DNA from: Alphaproteobacteria bacterium AO1-B
GTDB taxonomy: Bacteria; Pseudomonadota; Alphaproteobacteria; Rhizobiales; Stappiaceae
Length of the DNA: 64,000 bases
Assembly (NCBI GenBank): GCA_001890945.1
Contig: MLAX01000005.1
Coordinates: 62,001 to 126,000, forward strand
Direction: 5' to 3'
The translations under genes and the position numbers were made by a program. Positions 48,265-58,920 of the stretch are shown in pieces (within the stretch, counting starts at the first letter, position 1; every line of letters starts with the position of its first letter). The notes below the pieces were generated by a model. That model was not told where the DNA came from. It saw nothing but the letters and a program-made list of their open reading frames with translations, and did no database searches.

Positions 48265-50202
48265 TTACGCCCGGTTCTGACGGTTGTCGATCAGGTCGTC
48301 GACCACGGCCGGGTCTGCCAGTGTCGAGGTGTCGCCGAGATTGTCGAAGCTGTCCTCGGCGATCTTGCGCAGGATGCGGCGCATGATTTTGCCCGAGCGG
48401 GTCTTCGGCAGGCCTGGTGAGAACTGAATGAGGTCCGGTGAGGCGATGGGGCCGATTTCTGCCCGGACATGTTTGACGAGTTCTTTTTTCAGCTCATCCG
48501 TTGGTTCTTCACCTTCCATCAGCGTGACATAGGCGTAAATGCCCTGCCCCTTGATGTCGTGCGGATAACCGACCACGGCGGCCTCTGAGACCTTTTCGTG
48601 GGCAACAAGTGCGCTCTCCACTTCTGCAGTGCCCATGCGGTGGCCGGAAACGTTGATCACGTCATCGACACGGCCGGTGATCCAGTAGTAGCCGTCTTCG
48701 TCCCGGCGGCAGCCGTCACCAGTGAAGTAGAGACCTTTGTAGGTGGCAAAATACGTCTGCACGAAACGGTCGTGGTCACCGTATACCGTGCGCATCTGGC
48801 CCGGCCAGCTGTCGGTGATGACCAGATTGCCTTCGGTCGCGCCTTCCAGGAAGTTGCCTTCCGCATCGACAACGGCCGGCTGCACGCCGAAGAACGGACG
48901 GGTCGCAGAGCCTGGCTTCAGGTCAGTCGCGCCTGGCAGCGGCGTGATCAGGATGCCGCCGGTCTCCGTCTGCCACCAAGTGTCTACAATCGGGCAGTTC
49001 TGCTTGCCGACGACGTTGTAATACCAGTTCCAGGCTTCCGGGTTGATCGGCTCACCGACAGAACCAAGAAGGCGCAGTGACGACAGATCCGACTTGTTGA
49101 CGAAATCATCGCCAGCCCCCATCAGGGCGCGGATTGCGGTTGGGGCTGTGTAGAAAATGTTGACCTTGTGCTTTTCGCACACCTGCCAGAAACGGCCGGC
49201 ATCCGGATAGGTCGGCACGCCTTCGAACATCAGCGTGGTCGCGCCGTTGGCGAGCGGACCATAGACGATGTAGCTGTGTCCGGTGACCCAGCCCACGTCC
49301 GCCGTACACCAGTAGATGTCGCCATCCTGATAGTCGAAGACATACTGGTGGGTCATCGAGGCGTAGACGAGATATCCGCCGGTTGTGTGGACCACACCCT
49401 TCGGCTGGCCCGTGGATCCGGACGTATAGAGGATGAAGAGCGGATCTTCCGCATTCATTTCAACCGGATCGCAATGATCGGACACGCGGTCTGCTTCGTC
49501 GTGGTACCAGACGTCCCGGCCGTCCTGCATGGAAATGTCGCCGCCGGTGCGTTTGACGACGATGACGCTGTCGACCGGCGCCTTTTCCGCAGCCTTGTCG
49601 ACATTCAGCTTCAGCGGAACCTTGCGGCCGCCGCGCAGGCCTTCATCGGCCGTGATCACGCAGTTGCTCTTGCAGCTTTCGATGCGCTGGGCGAGGCTGT
49701 CCGGAGAAAACCCGCCGAAAACGATGGAGTGGATCGCGCCGATCCGGGAACAGGCCAGCATCGCGTAAGCCGCTTCCGGGATCATCGGCAGGTAGATCGT
49801 AACACGGTCGCCTTTTTTTACGCCCTGGGCATGCAGCACGTTGGCGAACTTGTTCACCTCGTGGTGCAGCTGCTTATAGGTGATCACCTTGCTTTCGGAC
49901 GGGTCGTCACCTTCCCAGATGATCGCAGGCTGATCGCCGCGCGTTGCCAGGTGGCGGTCGATGCAGTTGGCAGAGACGTTCAATGTGCCGTCTTCAAACC
50001 ATTTGATCGAGACATTGTGGTAGTCGTAAGAGGTGTTCTTTACCTTGGTGAAAGGCTTGATCCAGTCGACACGCTTGCCGTGTTCGCCCCAGAAGCCATC
50101 CGGGTCGCTCACCGACTGCTGATACATTTCCAGATATTTCGCGTTATCGACATGCGCCCGTGCGGCTACTTCCGCTGGAACGGGAAAAACAGATGCGGAC
50201 AT
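48265..50202 (-). CDS. acs: Acetyl-CoA synthetase
   Basis: Activates acetate to acetyl-CoA through acetyl-AMP. The 645-residue ANL-family enzyme has the P-loop [20 protein letters not shown] near residue 265, [10 protein letters not shown] and the hinge/adenylation region [20 protein letters not shown]. The C-terminal [14 protein letters not shown] contains the Lys that is acetylated for control. The ATG has GGAGG upstream. It is transcribed alone. Confidence 0.97.
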   Translation of the reverse strand: MSASVFPVPAEVAARAHVDNAKYLEMYQQSVSDPDGFWGEHGKRVDWIKPFTKVKNTSYDYHNVSIKWFEDGTLNVSANCIDRHLATRGDQPAIIWEGDDPSESKVITYKQLHHEVNKFANVLHAQGVKKGDRVTIYLPMIPEAAYAMLACSRIGAIHSIVFGGFSPDSLAQRIESCKSNCVITADEGLRGGRKVPLKLNVDKAAEKAPVDSVIVVKRTGGDISMQDGRDVWYHDEADRVSDHCDPVEMNAEDPLFILYTSGSTGQPKGVVHTTGGYLVYASMTHQYVFDYQDGDIYWCTADVGWVTGHSYIVYGPLANGATTLMFEGVPTYPDAGRFWQVCEKHKVNIFYTAPTAIRALMGAGDDFVNKSDLSSLRLLGSVGEPINPEAWNWYYNVVGKQNCPIVDTWWQTETGGILITPLPGATDLKPGSATRPFFGVQPAVVDAEGNFLEGATEGNLVITDSWPGQMRTVYGDHDRFVQTYFATYKGLYFTGDGCRRDEDGYYWITGRVDDVINVSGHRMGTAEVESALVAHEKVSEAAVVGYPHDIKGQGIYAYVTLMEGEEPTDELKKELVKHVRAEIGPIASPDLIQFSPGLPKTRSGKIMRRILRKIAEDSFDNLGDTSTLADPAVVDDLIDNRQNRA

Positions 50203-50383
50203 TTAGGACCTCCCAGAAACCCCGATTTGAACCGGCGGTCGCATTTGCTCTCCTCCCGCCAGTCTTATTTGCCGGTGGCCATTATGCGTATGGCCTTCCC
50301 CAGCGTCCATAACTTAACTTTCGTACTTTCGTAGGCGCGACATTGGTCTAGTGCGTTCAAATACGTAAGGATTTACGCTCGCG

Positions 50384-50797
50384 TCAGGCAATGACAATGG
50401 GCGATAGCAGCCCGATGACGACTGCCTGAACCAGCAGAACCAAGAGCCAATGACCGCCGTCAATTGCAGTCAGGGCCCACGGCTGGCTTTGAAAGCGGTG
50501 GTTGATGATTTGGGTTGTCATCACGATCCCGATCCAGACCATGATGGCCGAGATGATGCCTGCACGGACCGTCACTTCGCCGGTGTGATAAATGATCCCG
50601 GCAAAAACGATGGCCATAACCACTTGGCACAAAAAGGCAATAATCATCGTGACTGGGTTCGGCCGTGTCTGTTCTTCGGTTAAACCAGCGGCTTTCATCC
50701 AGGCTTTTCCAAGAACACCGTACCAGATCGCGCCGACGATAAATGAGGCAATTGCTGCGCCTCCGGCTGCCAGCAAATTGATCCCGTCGAACATCAT
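50384..50797 (-). CDS. DUF1761 family membrane protein
   Basis: A 137-residue protein with four predicted helices. It opens NLLAAGGAAIASFIVGAIWYGVLGKAWMKAAG, where the WYG...W pattern is typical of DUF1761. The function is unknown. GGAGAG lies upstream of the ATG. It lies between acs and the urease operon on the same strand as both. Confidence 0.85.
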   Translation of the reverse strand: MMFDGINLLAAGGAAIASFIVGAIWYGVLGKAWMKAAGLTEEQTRPNPVTMIIAFLCQVVMAIVFAGIIYHTGEVTVRAGIISAIMVWIGIVMTTQIINHRFQSQPWALTAIDGGHWLLVLLVQAVVIGLLSPIVIA

Positions 50798-50924
50798 GTT
50801 TGGACTCTCCCTAAAGCACTGCGGTGCGCTCTTTTCGGACGTACAATGAAATCAATAAGGCCGGAGATCAAGCGCACTGGCTAGAAAAGGACCTGTCAAA
50901 AATGCGAGGCATCTGAAGCCAGAA

Positions 50925-51632
50925 TCAAAGCTTTTGCCAGACCGTTAGGGTTCCAACATTCTCAAAACCGATCTGGCGATAGACGGGCAACAGCTCTATG
51001 TCGGTTTCATATGTGCAAACTGGTCGATGCGGGAACGGCTCGATGAGCGCATGGAGGGCTCCATAAAGCCAGCTTTTGCGATGGAAGATGTTGGAAACAC
51101 CAACAACATCCTTGCCTGCGTGAGATGGGCCGTAATTCAGGACCGCGCCGCCCTGAATTTTGTCGTCCCTCCGGATGGATACAAAATCAATGTCCGGAAA
51201 CTCCAGCAGATTTGGCGGAAAAAGCTTATGAAGATTTTCGCTCCTATTCCACGCCGTAAGCCATTTACCGAGCGCCTCTGAGGTCTGTGCTTTTTGCCAG
51301 TCCGGCGGCGAAGCAGGTTTTCGTGTGCCTTCCTGTGACCGGAACAGCCAGGTGCCGGTCAGAAGTTTCTCAAAACCGGACGTGCGGAGATCGAGGCAAT
51401 CGAAACTGTCCTTCACCGCTGCTTTGGAAGGGAGTGCGGCAAGCGCAGCAGATAGATCTGCACTGTGCTCTGCGTTCAATGTGACGATGTTTGGGAACAG
51501 AGGAACTTGTTTGCCGGAGGCGTGCCAGTAGCCATGGTGAAAATCTGTTTTTGCGCCGGCAGCTCTCAGGACGGCATCGCACCAAAGCGCATTATTTCTT
51601 GCGCAAAGCTGAACAGTTTCTGCCGGTGTCAC
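50925..51632 (-). CDS. GNAT-like N-acetyltransferase, distal gene of the urease operon
   Basis: A 235-residue protein. The N-terminal half is poorly recognisable. The C-terminal half resembles an acetyltransferase core (VSIRRDDKIQGGAVLNYG, DVVGVSNIF, then TYETDIELLPVYRQIGFENVGTLTVW), with the YRQIGF end common in GNAT enzymes. It starts at GTG 51632, only 2 bases after the ureG stop, so it is in the operon. A link to urease or nickel is not evident from the sequence. Confidence 0.75.
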   Translation of the reverse strand: MTPAETVQLCARNNALWCDAVLRAAGAKTDFHHGYWHASGKQVPLFPNIVTLNAEHSADLSAALAALPSKAAVKDSFDCLDLRTSGFEKLLTGTWLFRSQEGTRKPASPPDWQKAQTSEALGKWLTAWNRSENLHKLFPPNLLEFPDIDFVSIRRDDKIQGGAVLNYGPSHAGKDVVGVSNIFHRKSWLYGALHALIEPFPHRPVCTYETDIELLPVYRQIGFENVGTLTVWQKL

Positions 51633-51634
51633 AC

Positions 51635-52246
51635 CTAAAGACCGCCCTTTTCGACGATGAACTCCACGATCTTTTCTATACCATCTCCGGCTCGCATGTT
51701 GGCGAAAACAAACGGTCGGGCCTTGCGCATTTTGGCCGCGTCCCGGTCCATCACGTTTAGATCTGCGCCGACATAGGGGGCCAAATCCGTTTTATTGATA
51801 ACCAACAGGTCCGAGCGGGTGATGCCGGGACCGCCTTTTCGAGGAATTTCCTCACCTGCTGCTACATCGATGACATAGATCGTCAGGTCTGCAAGCTCCG
51901 GTGAAAAAGTGGCCGCCAGATTGTCGCCGCCGGACTCTATCAGGATCAGGTCGAGGTTCGGGATTTTATCGTTGAGATCCTTGACCGCGGCGAGATTGAT
52001 CGAGGCATCTTCTCGGATGGCTGTGTGCGGGCAACCGCCGGTTTCCACGCCGCGGATCCGGTCGCTGGTGAGTGCCTGGCTGCGCATCAACGCTTCGGCA
52101 TCTTCGCTTGTGTAGATGTCGTTGGTGATAACGGCGAGCGAATAGCGTTCGCGCATGGCCTTGCAGAGCCTGTCTGTCAGTGTCGTTTTTCCGGCGCCGA
52201 CTGGGCCACCGATGCCGACGCGCAAGGGACCGTTTTGAGATTTCAT
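51635..52246 (-). CDS. ureG: Urease accessory GTPase UreG
   Basis: SIMIBI GTPase that drives nickel insertion into urease. The 203-residue protein has the P-loop [18 protein letters not shown] (about 11-28), the nickel-binding CPH motif in [17 protein letters not shown] and the guanine-specificity [13 protein letters not shown]. Length is typical. It overlaps ureF by 4 bases (ATGA). Confidence 0.97.
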   Translation of the reverse strand: MKSQNGPLRVGIGGPVGAGKTTLTDRLCKAMRERYSLAVITNDIYTSEDAEALMRSQALTSDRIRGVETGGCPHTAIREDASINLAAVKDLNDKIPNLDLILIESGGDNLAATFSPELADLTIYVIDVAAGEEIPRKGGPGITRSDLLVINKTDLAPYVGADLNVMDRDAAKMRKARPFVFANMRAGDGIEKIVEFIVEKGGL

Positions 52247-52968
52247 GAGCGGAACAACCTCGAATATTGTGTTTCATGCGCCATGGAGGCGATGTCGGCG
52301 AGAAAGGTGGAGGTGCCAAGGTCGTCAAGACCGGCGCACATCGCATCGTCAGCCACTTCCGAGATGACTGGTTCCAGTGCGGCCAGCACCCGTTGGCCCT
52401 CGTTTTGCCCAAGCGGCACAGCGCGGACAGCCGCCGAGATGAGATTGGCCGTAATGGAGTGGAGAAAGGCCGTCAGGCTTGCGTCTTCCGGCAGCTCATG
52501 GGCTGCGCAGATCAGACCTAACGCGACTGGATAGGGCCACTCGGTCAGACGCGTCTGACTGTTTTCAATGGTCAGGCTGCTGAAAACAGCCCCTGCTGTG
52601 GTTTGTGAGTCCGGCGGCCAGCTCGCAATCACAGTGTCAATAAATGCCGAGCCTTGAGCGGATGTTTCCAGATGCCGTTCCTTTGAAGGCTGGAGCGCGA
52701 GGCCAAGCTCTGCCAGTTCCCGGACGTCCTCGAGTGATCCGGCAAACGCCGCCCGGTAGGTCTGGCTCATCAGGATTGCATCGCTTCGACCGGCACCGTG
52801 GGTCAGTATGTCCTTGAGCCAACTCTGTAGCTCTTCGGCGGAACTGACACCGCCGGCGTCGATGACCTGTTCCAGCCCATGTGAATAGGTGAACGCCCCA
52901 ACCGGAAAGGCTGGAGAGAGAAACGTCAGCAGCCGGTAAAGCGCAGATTGGGACAAGGCACCTGTCAT
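52243..52968 (-). CDS. ureF: Urease accessory protein UreF
   Basis: UreF bridges UreD/UreH and UreG in the nickel insertion complex. The 241-residue all-helical protein has [22 protein letters not shown] near the start, a clear family signature. The C-terminal tail reads [16 protein letters not shown] palindromic repeat lies between it and ureE. Confidence 0.94.
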   Translation of the reverse strand: MTGALSQSALYRLLTFLSPAFPVGAFTYSHGLEQVIDAGGVSSAEELQSWLKDILTHGAGRSDAILMSQTYRAAFAGSLEDVRELAELGLALQPSKERHLETSAQGSAFIDTVIASWPPDSQTTAGAVFSSLTIENSQTRLTEWPYPVALGLICAAHELPEDASLTAFLHSITANLISAAVRAVPLGQNEGQRVLAALEPVISEVADDAMCAGLDDLGTSTFLADIASMAHETQYSRLFRS

Positions 52969-52989
52969 TGGTAACCACCAACTTCTCCC

Positions 52990-53102
52990 GTCATCCCAGC
53001 CTTGAGCGGGGATCCAATCACTTGCAGAGAGTCTGGTTTAGAATCGCGGGAGCTTCGGCAAGCGGGCACGCGAGTGGATCCCGGCTCGGCGGCCGGGATG
53101 AC
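52990..53102. repeat. Full copy of the dispersed palindromic repeat between ureF and ureE
   Basis: Inverted ends GTCATCCCAGCC and GGCCGGGATGAC with further GC hairpins inside (GAGCGGGGATCCA, GGATCCCGGCTC). About 113 bases; it is the same family as 18394-18515. Unlike the other copies it sits within an operon, in the only large gap of the distal urease genes. Confidence 0.75.
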
Positions 53103-53127
53103 ACCCCAGCAATCGGTTTTAATGAAC

Positions 53128-53610
53128 TCAGCCATGCGAGTGCGTGTGCCCGTGATCGTGGCTATGGCCATGCGTCTGGCCGTGACCATAGGCCCCGCCC
53201 TCCGGATCGAAAGGGGCACTCAAGGCGGTCAGCTTGCCGCCGAGTTTCTCGACCATGTCCTCAATCACGTGATCCCGCCTTATGCGCAGTGTGTCGCCCA
53301 TCAATTGGGTCGGCAGATGCCGGTTGCCGAGATGCCAGGCGATCTTCACAAGATGCGCCGTGTTCTCGGCAAGGATCTCGACCAGGTCTTCCGGCTCCGC
53401 CAGCACTTCGATGATCCGGCCGTCTTCCAGAACGAGGCCGTCCCCATGATGAAGATGAACCGCATTTGCCTCATCCAGAAGAAAAGTAAGGCCATTTGCT
53501 CCCGTCATTGCCGCACGGCGGCGATGACGGTCTTCGCGATCCAGCGTGATCGTGTCTGCGGATTGACCGGTCCATTCACCGGCCGGTTTGATGCTGGCAA
53601 CCCGGATCAT
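53128..53610 (-). CDS. ureE: Urease nickel metallochaperone UreE
   Basis: Dimeric nickel carrier for urease maturation. The 160-residue protein has the N-terminal beta domain, the metal-binding domain with [17 protein letters not shown], where the conserved His lies in WHLGNRH, and a C-terminal nickel-binding tail ([20 protein letters not shown]) with eight His residues in the last 20. It follows the GST gene by 54 bases. Confidence 0.95.
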   Translation of the reverse strand: MIRVASIKPAGEWTGQSADTITLDREDRHRRRAAMTGANGLTFLLDEANAVHLHHGDGLVLEDGRIIEVLAEPEDLVEILAENTAHLVKIAWHLGNRHLPTQLMGDTLRIRRDHVIEDMVEKLGGKLTALSAPFDPEGGAYGHGQTHGHSHDHGHTHSHG

Positions 53611-53664
53611 GAAATCCTTCCTGTTAGATGAGCTTTGGGCGTTTTCATCAAAATGCCCGATCCT

Positions 53665-54276
53665 CTAGGCCGCTGCAGCCGCAACGACCTTGGCCATCAT
53701 GGCCTTGTAGCCGGGGCGGTTGCGAAGGGCCTTGAAGTAGTCGTAGATGCGGCCTTCTTTTGGCAGGTCGAACTTGGCGGTAACCGCCCATCCGCCGCAA
53801 TGGCCGATGATGATGTCTGGCACGGTGAAAGTCTCACCCATGACATATGGCCCCTCGCCCATACGCGCGTCGAGGATCCGTAAACCTTCAGCGAATTCCG
53901 CCTTGCAGACAGGCTTGATCTCTGGAACGCGAAGTTCTTTCGGGTGAATGAAACTGTTCTTGGCTGCCGTCCAGAGTGCCCCTTCCAGAACGTCTACCGC
54001 CAGTTGCGTGAAGCTGTCCTGGATGGCGCGCTCTTTGGTGCCTGCCGGAAAGGTAAACTTTCCATGCTTGTCGGCTAGATATTGGCAGATGGCGATGGAT
54101 TCCGGGAGTACCAGATCGCCGTCAATCAGCACTGGCACCTTTCCGGCCGGATTGACCTCGCGAATGCCCGCAGATTGGGGCATTGCCGGATCGATTTCAT
54201 ATGGTTCGCCCAATTCCTCCAAAAGCCACATGACGCGCATAGCCCGGGTCTGCGGATAGCCGACAATCTTGTACAT
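53665..54276 (-). CDS. Glutathione S-transferase family protein in the urease operon
   Basis: A 203-residue GST with a thioredoxin-like domain (MYKIVGYPQTRAMRVMWLLEELG, residues 1-23, with GKVPVLIDGDLVLPESIAICQYL) and a helical C-terminal domain (FTVPDIIIGHCGGWA). The ATG at 54276 follows AGGGAGAAA; an upstream frame to 54357 was not used. It lies between ureC and ureE, 31 bases after ureC. A link to nickel handling or thiol protection during urease assembly is speculation. Confidence 0.87.
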   Translation of the reverse strand: MYKIVGYPQTRAMRVMWLLEELGEPYEIDPAMPQSAGIREVNPAGKVPVLIDGDLVLPESIAICQYLADKHGKFTFPAGTKERAIQDSFTQLAVDVLEGALWTAAKNSFIHPKELRVPEIKPVCKAEFAEGLRILDARMGEGPYVMGETFTVPDIIIGHCGGWAVTAKFDLPKEGRIYDYFKALRNRPGYKAMMAKVVAAAAA

Positions 54277-54307
54277 TCGTTTCTCCCTTTGCGTGTTTTT
54301 TGGGAGA

Positions 54308-56020
<1,713 letters not shown>

Positions 56021-56054
56021 TCATGTCTCCAATCAGCTATCAGACCAATGTCTG

Positions 56055-56468
56055 TCAGCCGCCATAGTCCTCGACCATGGCGTTCAAATCATCGATGCGC
56101 TGCATGGTCATGACGATCATGCAGTTGCGGTAGAGTTCGTCGCCGCGAGTGCCGCCTCTGAAGGGAAAACTGTAAGCGGTGCAGTCCTTCTCGCGGAAAT
56201 CGGCCCAGGCCTCTTGCGCAGCCTTCAGAGCCACCGGGCTTCCCTTCAAATGCTCAGGCAGAGAGGCGTCGACCTCCGTCATCTTCGCCAGTGCGCGTTC
56301 ATAAGCCGCCGTCAGATCCTGGTTTGCCTGATCCAGTGCCTTTTCCGCGCAGTATGTGCGTTCCGAATTGTTCAGCGGGTAACCGCAATCAATCTTGTCG
56401 TCGGCAAGGGCGGGCACGCAAAGGCTCAAGAGGACGGCTGGTAGGAATGCTTGGCTCCAAAAACGCAT
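56055..56468 (-). CDS. LprI/DUF1311-like exported protein, copy A
   Basis: A 137-residue protein with a signal peptide (MRFWSQAFLPAVLLSLCVPALA). The LprI-like domain follows: DCGYPLNNSERTYCAEKALDQ, then LTAAYERALAKM, then WADFREKDCTAYSF, with four or more Cys that could form disulfides. Family members can inhibit lysozyme. Its ATG shares one base with the stop of the upstream paralogue (TAATG), so the two are translationally coupled. It lies between ureB and ureC. Confidence 0.87.
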   Translation of the reverse strand: MRFWSQAFLPAVLLSLCVPALADDKIDCGYPLNNSERTYCAEKALDQANQDLTAAYERALAKMTEVDASLPEHLKGSPVALKAAQEAWADFREKDCTAYSFPFRGGTRGDELYRNCMIVMTMQRIDDLNAMVEDYGG

Positions 56469-56881
56469 TAATTCCCAAGCCCCTGTGTCAGGTCTTTCAG
56501 CTCGGATGTGCGTTGGCGTGTCAGATCCGCCCGGCATTGCAACACCAGCATCGGCTCCATGGATCCGCCGCGGGCCAGAAAGCCATAGGACTCACAGGCC
56601 TTGTCGCGGAACGGGATCCAGGCGCGCTGGGCCGCTTTCAGCGTTTCGGCGGCTCCCTTGAGGTCACCCGAAAGGTAGCTGTCTGTCTGCTTCATTGCTG
56701 CCATGGCTGATTTGTAGGCCGCATTCAGCTCCACATCCGCTGCTTCCCAGTCCTTCTTGGCGCAAATGGTCATATCCAACTGCGTTTGCGGTTCTTTGCA
56801 ATTAACATCTTGCGCTTGGACAGCAGGTGCAAATGCTCCACCAAAAACAACAACTGCCAGACCTACAACAAGGAAACGCAT
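56468..56881 (-). CDS. LprI/DUF1311-like exported protein, copy B
   Basis: A paralogue of the next gene, also 137 residues, with a signal peptide (MRFLVVGLAVVVFGGAFAPAVQA). The same domain is present: NCKEPQTQLDMTICAKKDWEA, then LNAAYKSAMAAM, then WIPFRDKACESYGFLARGG. It sits 5 bases after ureB. The pair looks like a tandem duplication. Similar small exported ORFs are, as I recall, known between urease genes in rhizobia; their role is not established. Confidence 0.88.
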   Translation of the reverse strand: MRFLVVGLAVVVFGGAFAPAVQAQDVNCKEPQTQLDMTICAKKDWEAADVELNAAYKSAMAAMKQTDSYLSGDLKGAAETLKAAQRAWIPFRDKACESYGFLARGGSMEPMLVLQCRADLTRQRTSELKDLTQGLGN

Positions 56882-56886
56882 TTGGC

Positions 56887-57198
56887 TTACCCTTCAAGCT
56901 TGCCCATGACTTTCTGATTGAAGCCATAGACCGTGCGGTCCCCGCGATATGGAACCAGGGTCACGGACCGGGTTTGCCCCGGCTCAAACCGTACAGCTGT
57001 CCCGGCGGGAATGTCGAGGCGCATGCCCATGGCAGCATCTCGGTCGAAGGAGAGCCCAGGGTTCGTTTCTGCGAAATGATAGTGGCTACCCACCTGTATC
57101 GGGCGGTCGCCGGTGTTCGATACATCCAGCGACAGCGTCTCCAGTCTGGCATTCAGCTCTATCTCACCGTCCGCTGCAAAGATTTCTCCCGGGATCAT
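56887..57198 (-). CDS. ureB: Urease beta subunit UreB
   Basis: Structural beta subunit of urease (103 residues). It has [17 protein letters not shown], then [20 protein letters not shown] and [14 protein letters not shown], all typical of UreB. The start overlaps the stop of the small membrane protein gene by 4 bases (ATGA). Subunits A, B and C are separate here, as usual in bacteria. Confidence 0.97.
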   Translation of the reverse strand: MIPGEIFAADGEIELNARLETLSLDVSNTGDRPIQVGSHYHFAETNPGLSFDRDAAMGMRLDIPAGTAVRFEPGQTRSVTLVPYRGDRTVYGFNQKVMGKLEG

Positions 57199-57398
57199 TG
57201 GTCCAGATCCTTTCTGCGCTTCATCCAGGCGAGCGTTGCGCCAATTGACAGACCGACGGCAAAGATGAGGAGGGTCTCAACAGTGAAATAGCTGGCCGCA
57301 TCGGTGTGGGGATGAGCATGCTCTTGAATGCTGGGATGAGCCAAGGCCGAGCCTGTAGAAAGTGCCAGGGCAGATGCCGCAGTGATAACTCTGGTCAT
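57195..57398 (-). CDS. Small His-rich membrane protein between ureA and ureB
   Basis: A 67-residue protein with a signal peptide or first helix (residues 1-20), a short His cluster ([15 protein letters not shown], four His) and a transmembrane helix ([17 protein letters not shown]) before a basic end (MKRRKDLDQ). The topology places the His cluster in the periplasm. AGGAG precedes the ATG. Nickel or metal binding is a guess from the His residues and the setting; no family was recognised. Confidence 0.75.
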   Translation of the reverse strand: MTRVITAASALALSTGSALAHPSIQEHAHPHTDAASYFTVETLLIFAVGLSIGATLAWMKRRKDLDQ

Positions 57399-57419
57399 AA
57401 CAAATCTCCTTTGGTCAAA

Positions 57420-57722
57420 TCAGCGGATCGGTTCGTGTACGGTCACAAGCTTGGTTCCGTCCGGAAAGGTTGCCTCGACCTGAACATCGTGGATCATTTC
57501 CGCGACCCCTTCCATGACTTGGTCGCGGGTGAGAACCTTGGCGCCTGCAGCCATCAGATCAGCGACGCTGCGCCCGTCCCGGGCTCCTTCGACGACAAAA
57601 TCCGTGATCAGGGCAATAGCTTCAGGGTGATTCAGCTTTACGCCGCGCTCAAGTCGCCGGCGGGCTACCATGGCTGCCATGGATATCAGCAGCTTGTCTT
57701 TTTCCCTTGGTGTCAGGTTCAC
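57420..57722 (-). CDS. ureA: Urease gamma subunit UreA
   Basis: Structural gamma subunit (100 residues): [35 protein letters not shown], then [16 protein letters not shown] and [20 protein letters not shown] ending (here [19 protein letters not shown]). It begins at GTG 57722 with GGAGGA upstream. It lies 15 bases after ureD. Confidence 0.97.
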   Translation of the reverse strand: MNLTPREKDKLLISMAAMVARRRLERGVKLNHPEAIALITDFVVEGARDGRSVADLMAAGAKVLTRDQVMEGVAEMIHDVQVEATFPDGTKLVTVHEPIR

Positions 57723-57737
57723 GGAAGTCCTCCAGAA

Positions 57738-58592
57738 TTAACAGTACCAAACGCGCGGCAGGCGGGCCGACCGATAGGTTTCAAGAAAGGCCATCAACGA
57801 CAGTCGTAGAGCCCGGCTGTCGGTGGCAACAAAGCGTAAGATGAGATGCCCGTTCCAGGCACTTGCGGCTGCTTGAACAGAGCCAGATGAAGCGCCTTCC
57901 AGGCAGCTTCGGGCATTTTCCAGTCTGTCTTCGGCGTCAGGTGCGCAGTCCAACAGGGTTGCCATGGCCTTTGCGCCCTGACCGGTTGCCGGACCGGAAA
58001 AGAAGTCGCTTGGGTCACCGTTGAGACGCAGATCGTCGGCGAAGACAAGCTTGCCATCCCGGTGGATCCGCCAGCTGTCCTTGAAAAACACCCGGGTCAG
58101 CTGTTCGCCCATGGCGGCGCGACCCAGAACAACACTTTCCAGGATCAGGAGCCGGGCGGAACCGGTAAGGTCTGCAGATATCCGGCGCGAAACGCTCGAG
58201 TTTTCAAACAGAATCGTTTCCTGAGGCAACCATTCCAACGTAGCTTCCGCACCAACAGACAGCTGACTCGTTACTTCTGCGGAGGTCCCTAAACTGCGGT
58301 AAGCCCGTTCGGCAGTTTGGGTTGTCACGATTGCGTGAGCATCTGCGCCGATTGCGATGTCATAATCCATGCGATCACCGCCGGTGAGGCCGCCAGCTGT
58401 GTTGATCAGGACGGCCGTCGCGGGTTCACCATAGACCTTGGGGAGCCGGACTTTCGCGGAGCCGCTTTGGAAAAGATCTTTCAGCCGGGTTTGACCGGCG
58501 GTGTTTGCGAAGGAGACACGTGCAATGCCACGCACCCGCTGCATTGCAGGCGTGGTTTTTCCAATTTCCGATGCTGTTGCAGCATCATACAT
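57738..58592 (-). CDS. ureD: Urease accessory protein UreD
   Basis: UreD (UreH) is the scaffold that binds apo-urease and the UreF-UreG complex. The 284-residue protein has the family segments INTAGGLTGGDRMDYDI and TTQTAERAYRS near residue 65-95, then LEWLPQETILFENS. It is the first gene of the urease operon; the promoter should lie in the 328-base gap before dacC. Confidence 0.95.
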   Translation of the reverse strand: MYDAATASEIGKTTPAMQRVRGIARVSFANTAGQTRLKDLFQSGSAKVRLPKVYGEPATAVLINTAGGLTGGDRMDYDIAIGADAHAIVTTQTAERAYRSLGTSAEVTSQLSVGAEATLEWLPQETILFENSSVSRRISADLTGSARLLILESVVLGRAAMGEQLTRVFFKDSWRIHRDGKLVFADDLRLNGDPSDFFSGPATGQGAKAMATLLDCAPDAEDRLENARSCLEGASSGSVQAAASAWNGHLILRFVATDSRALRLSLMAFLETYRSARLPRVWYC

Positions 58593-58920
58593 CCTGGAAG
58601 CCTCCCCGCTTCGGACTCGTCTCGTTCTTCTTTCTACCGTGCCCGCTCTATGTTTGATTGTCCACGGTCAGGCGAAACCGGCATCTTGTCGTTTCCAGCA
58701 GTAGCAACAACCGGGCCAAGACGGGTCATGTAGAATACTGACGGCAATTAGCCTTCAAAGTGCTGATAAATCGAAACTATTCTTGTTATCACGAAGCTGA
58801 TTTGCACAAAAAATAAGCGGGTGCTCAAAAGATTGCCGCTGGATGACTCCATGGCAAGGGTTGCTCTTGCGTCTATGATCCGGTTTTTTAATTGGAACTT
58901 TCCGCTAAGGTGCTTTTGAT
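58593..58920. other. Intergenic region with divergent promoters for urease and dacC
   Basis: No gene was recognised in these 328 bases between the divergent ureD and carboxypeptidase genes. They should contain both promoters. No clear inverted repeat, NtrC site or riboswitch was found. The middle part (58740-58830) is AT-richer. Confidence 0.5.

Noticed and set aside
49168..50334. A 388-codon open frame on the plus strand opposite acs
   Set aside because: It is a shadow of the high-GC acs gene; the product looks like random sequence without a domain.
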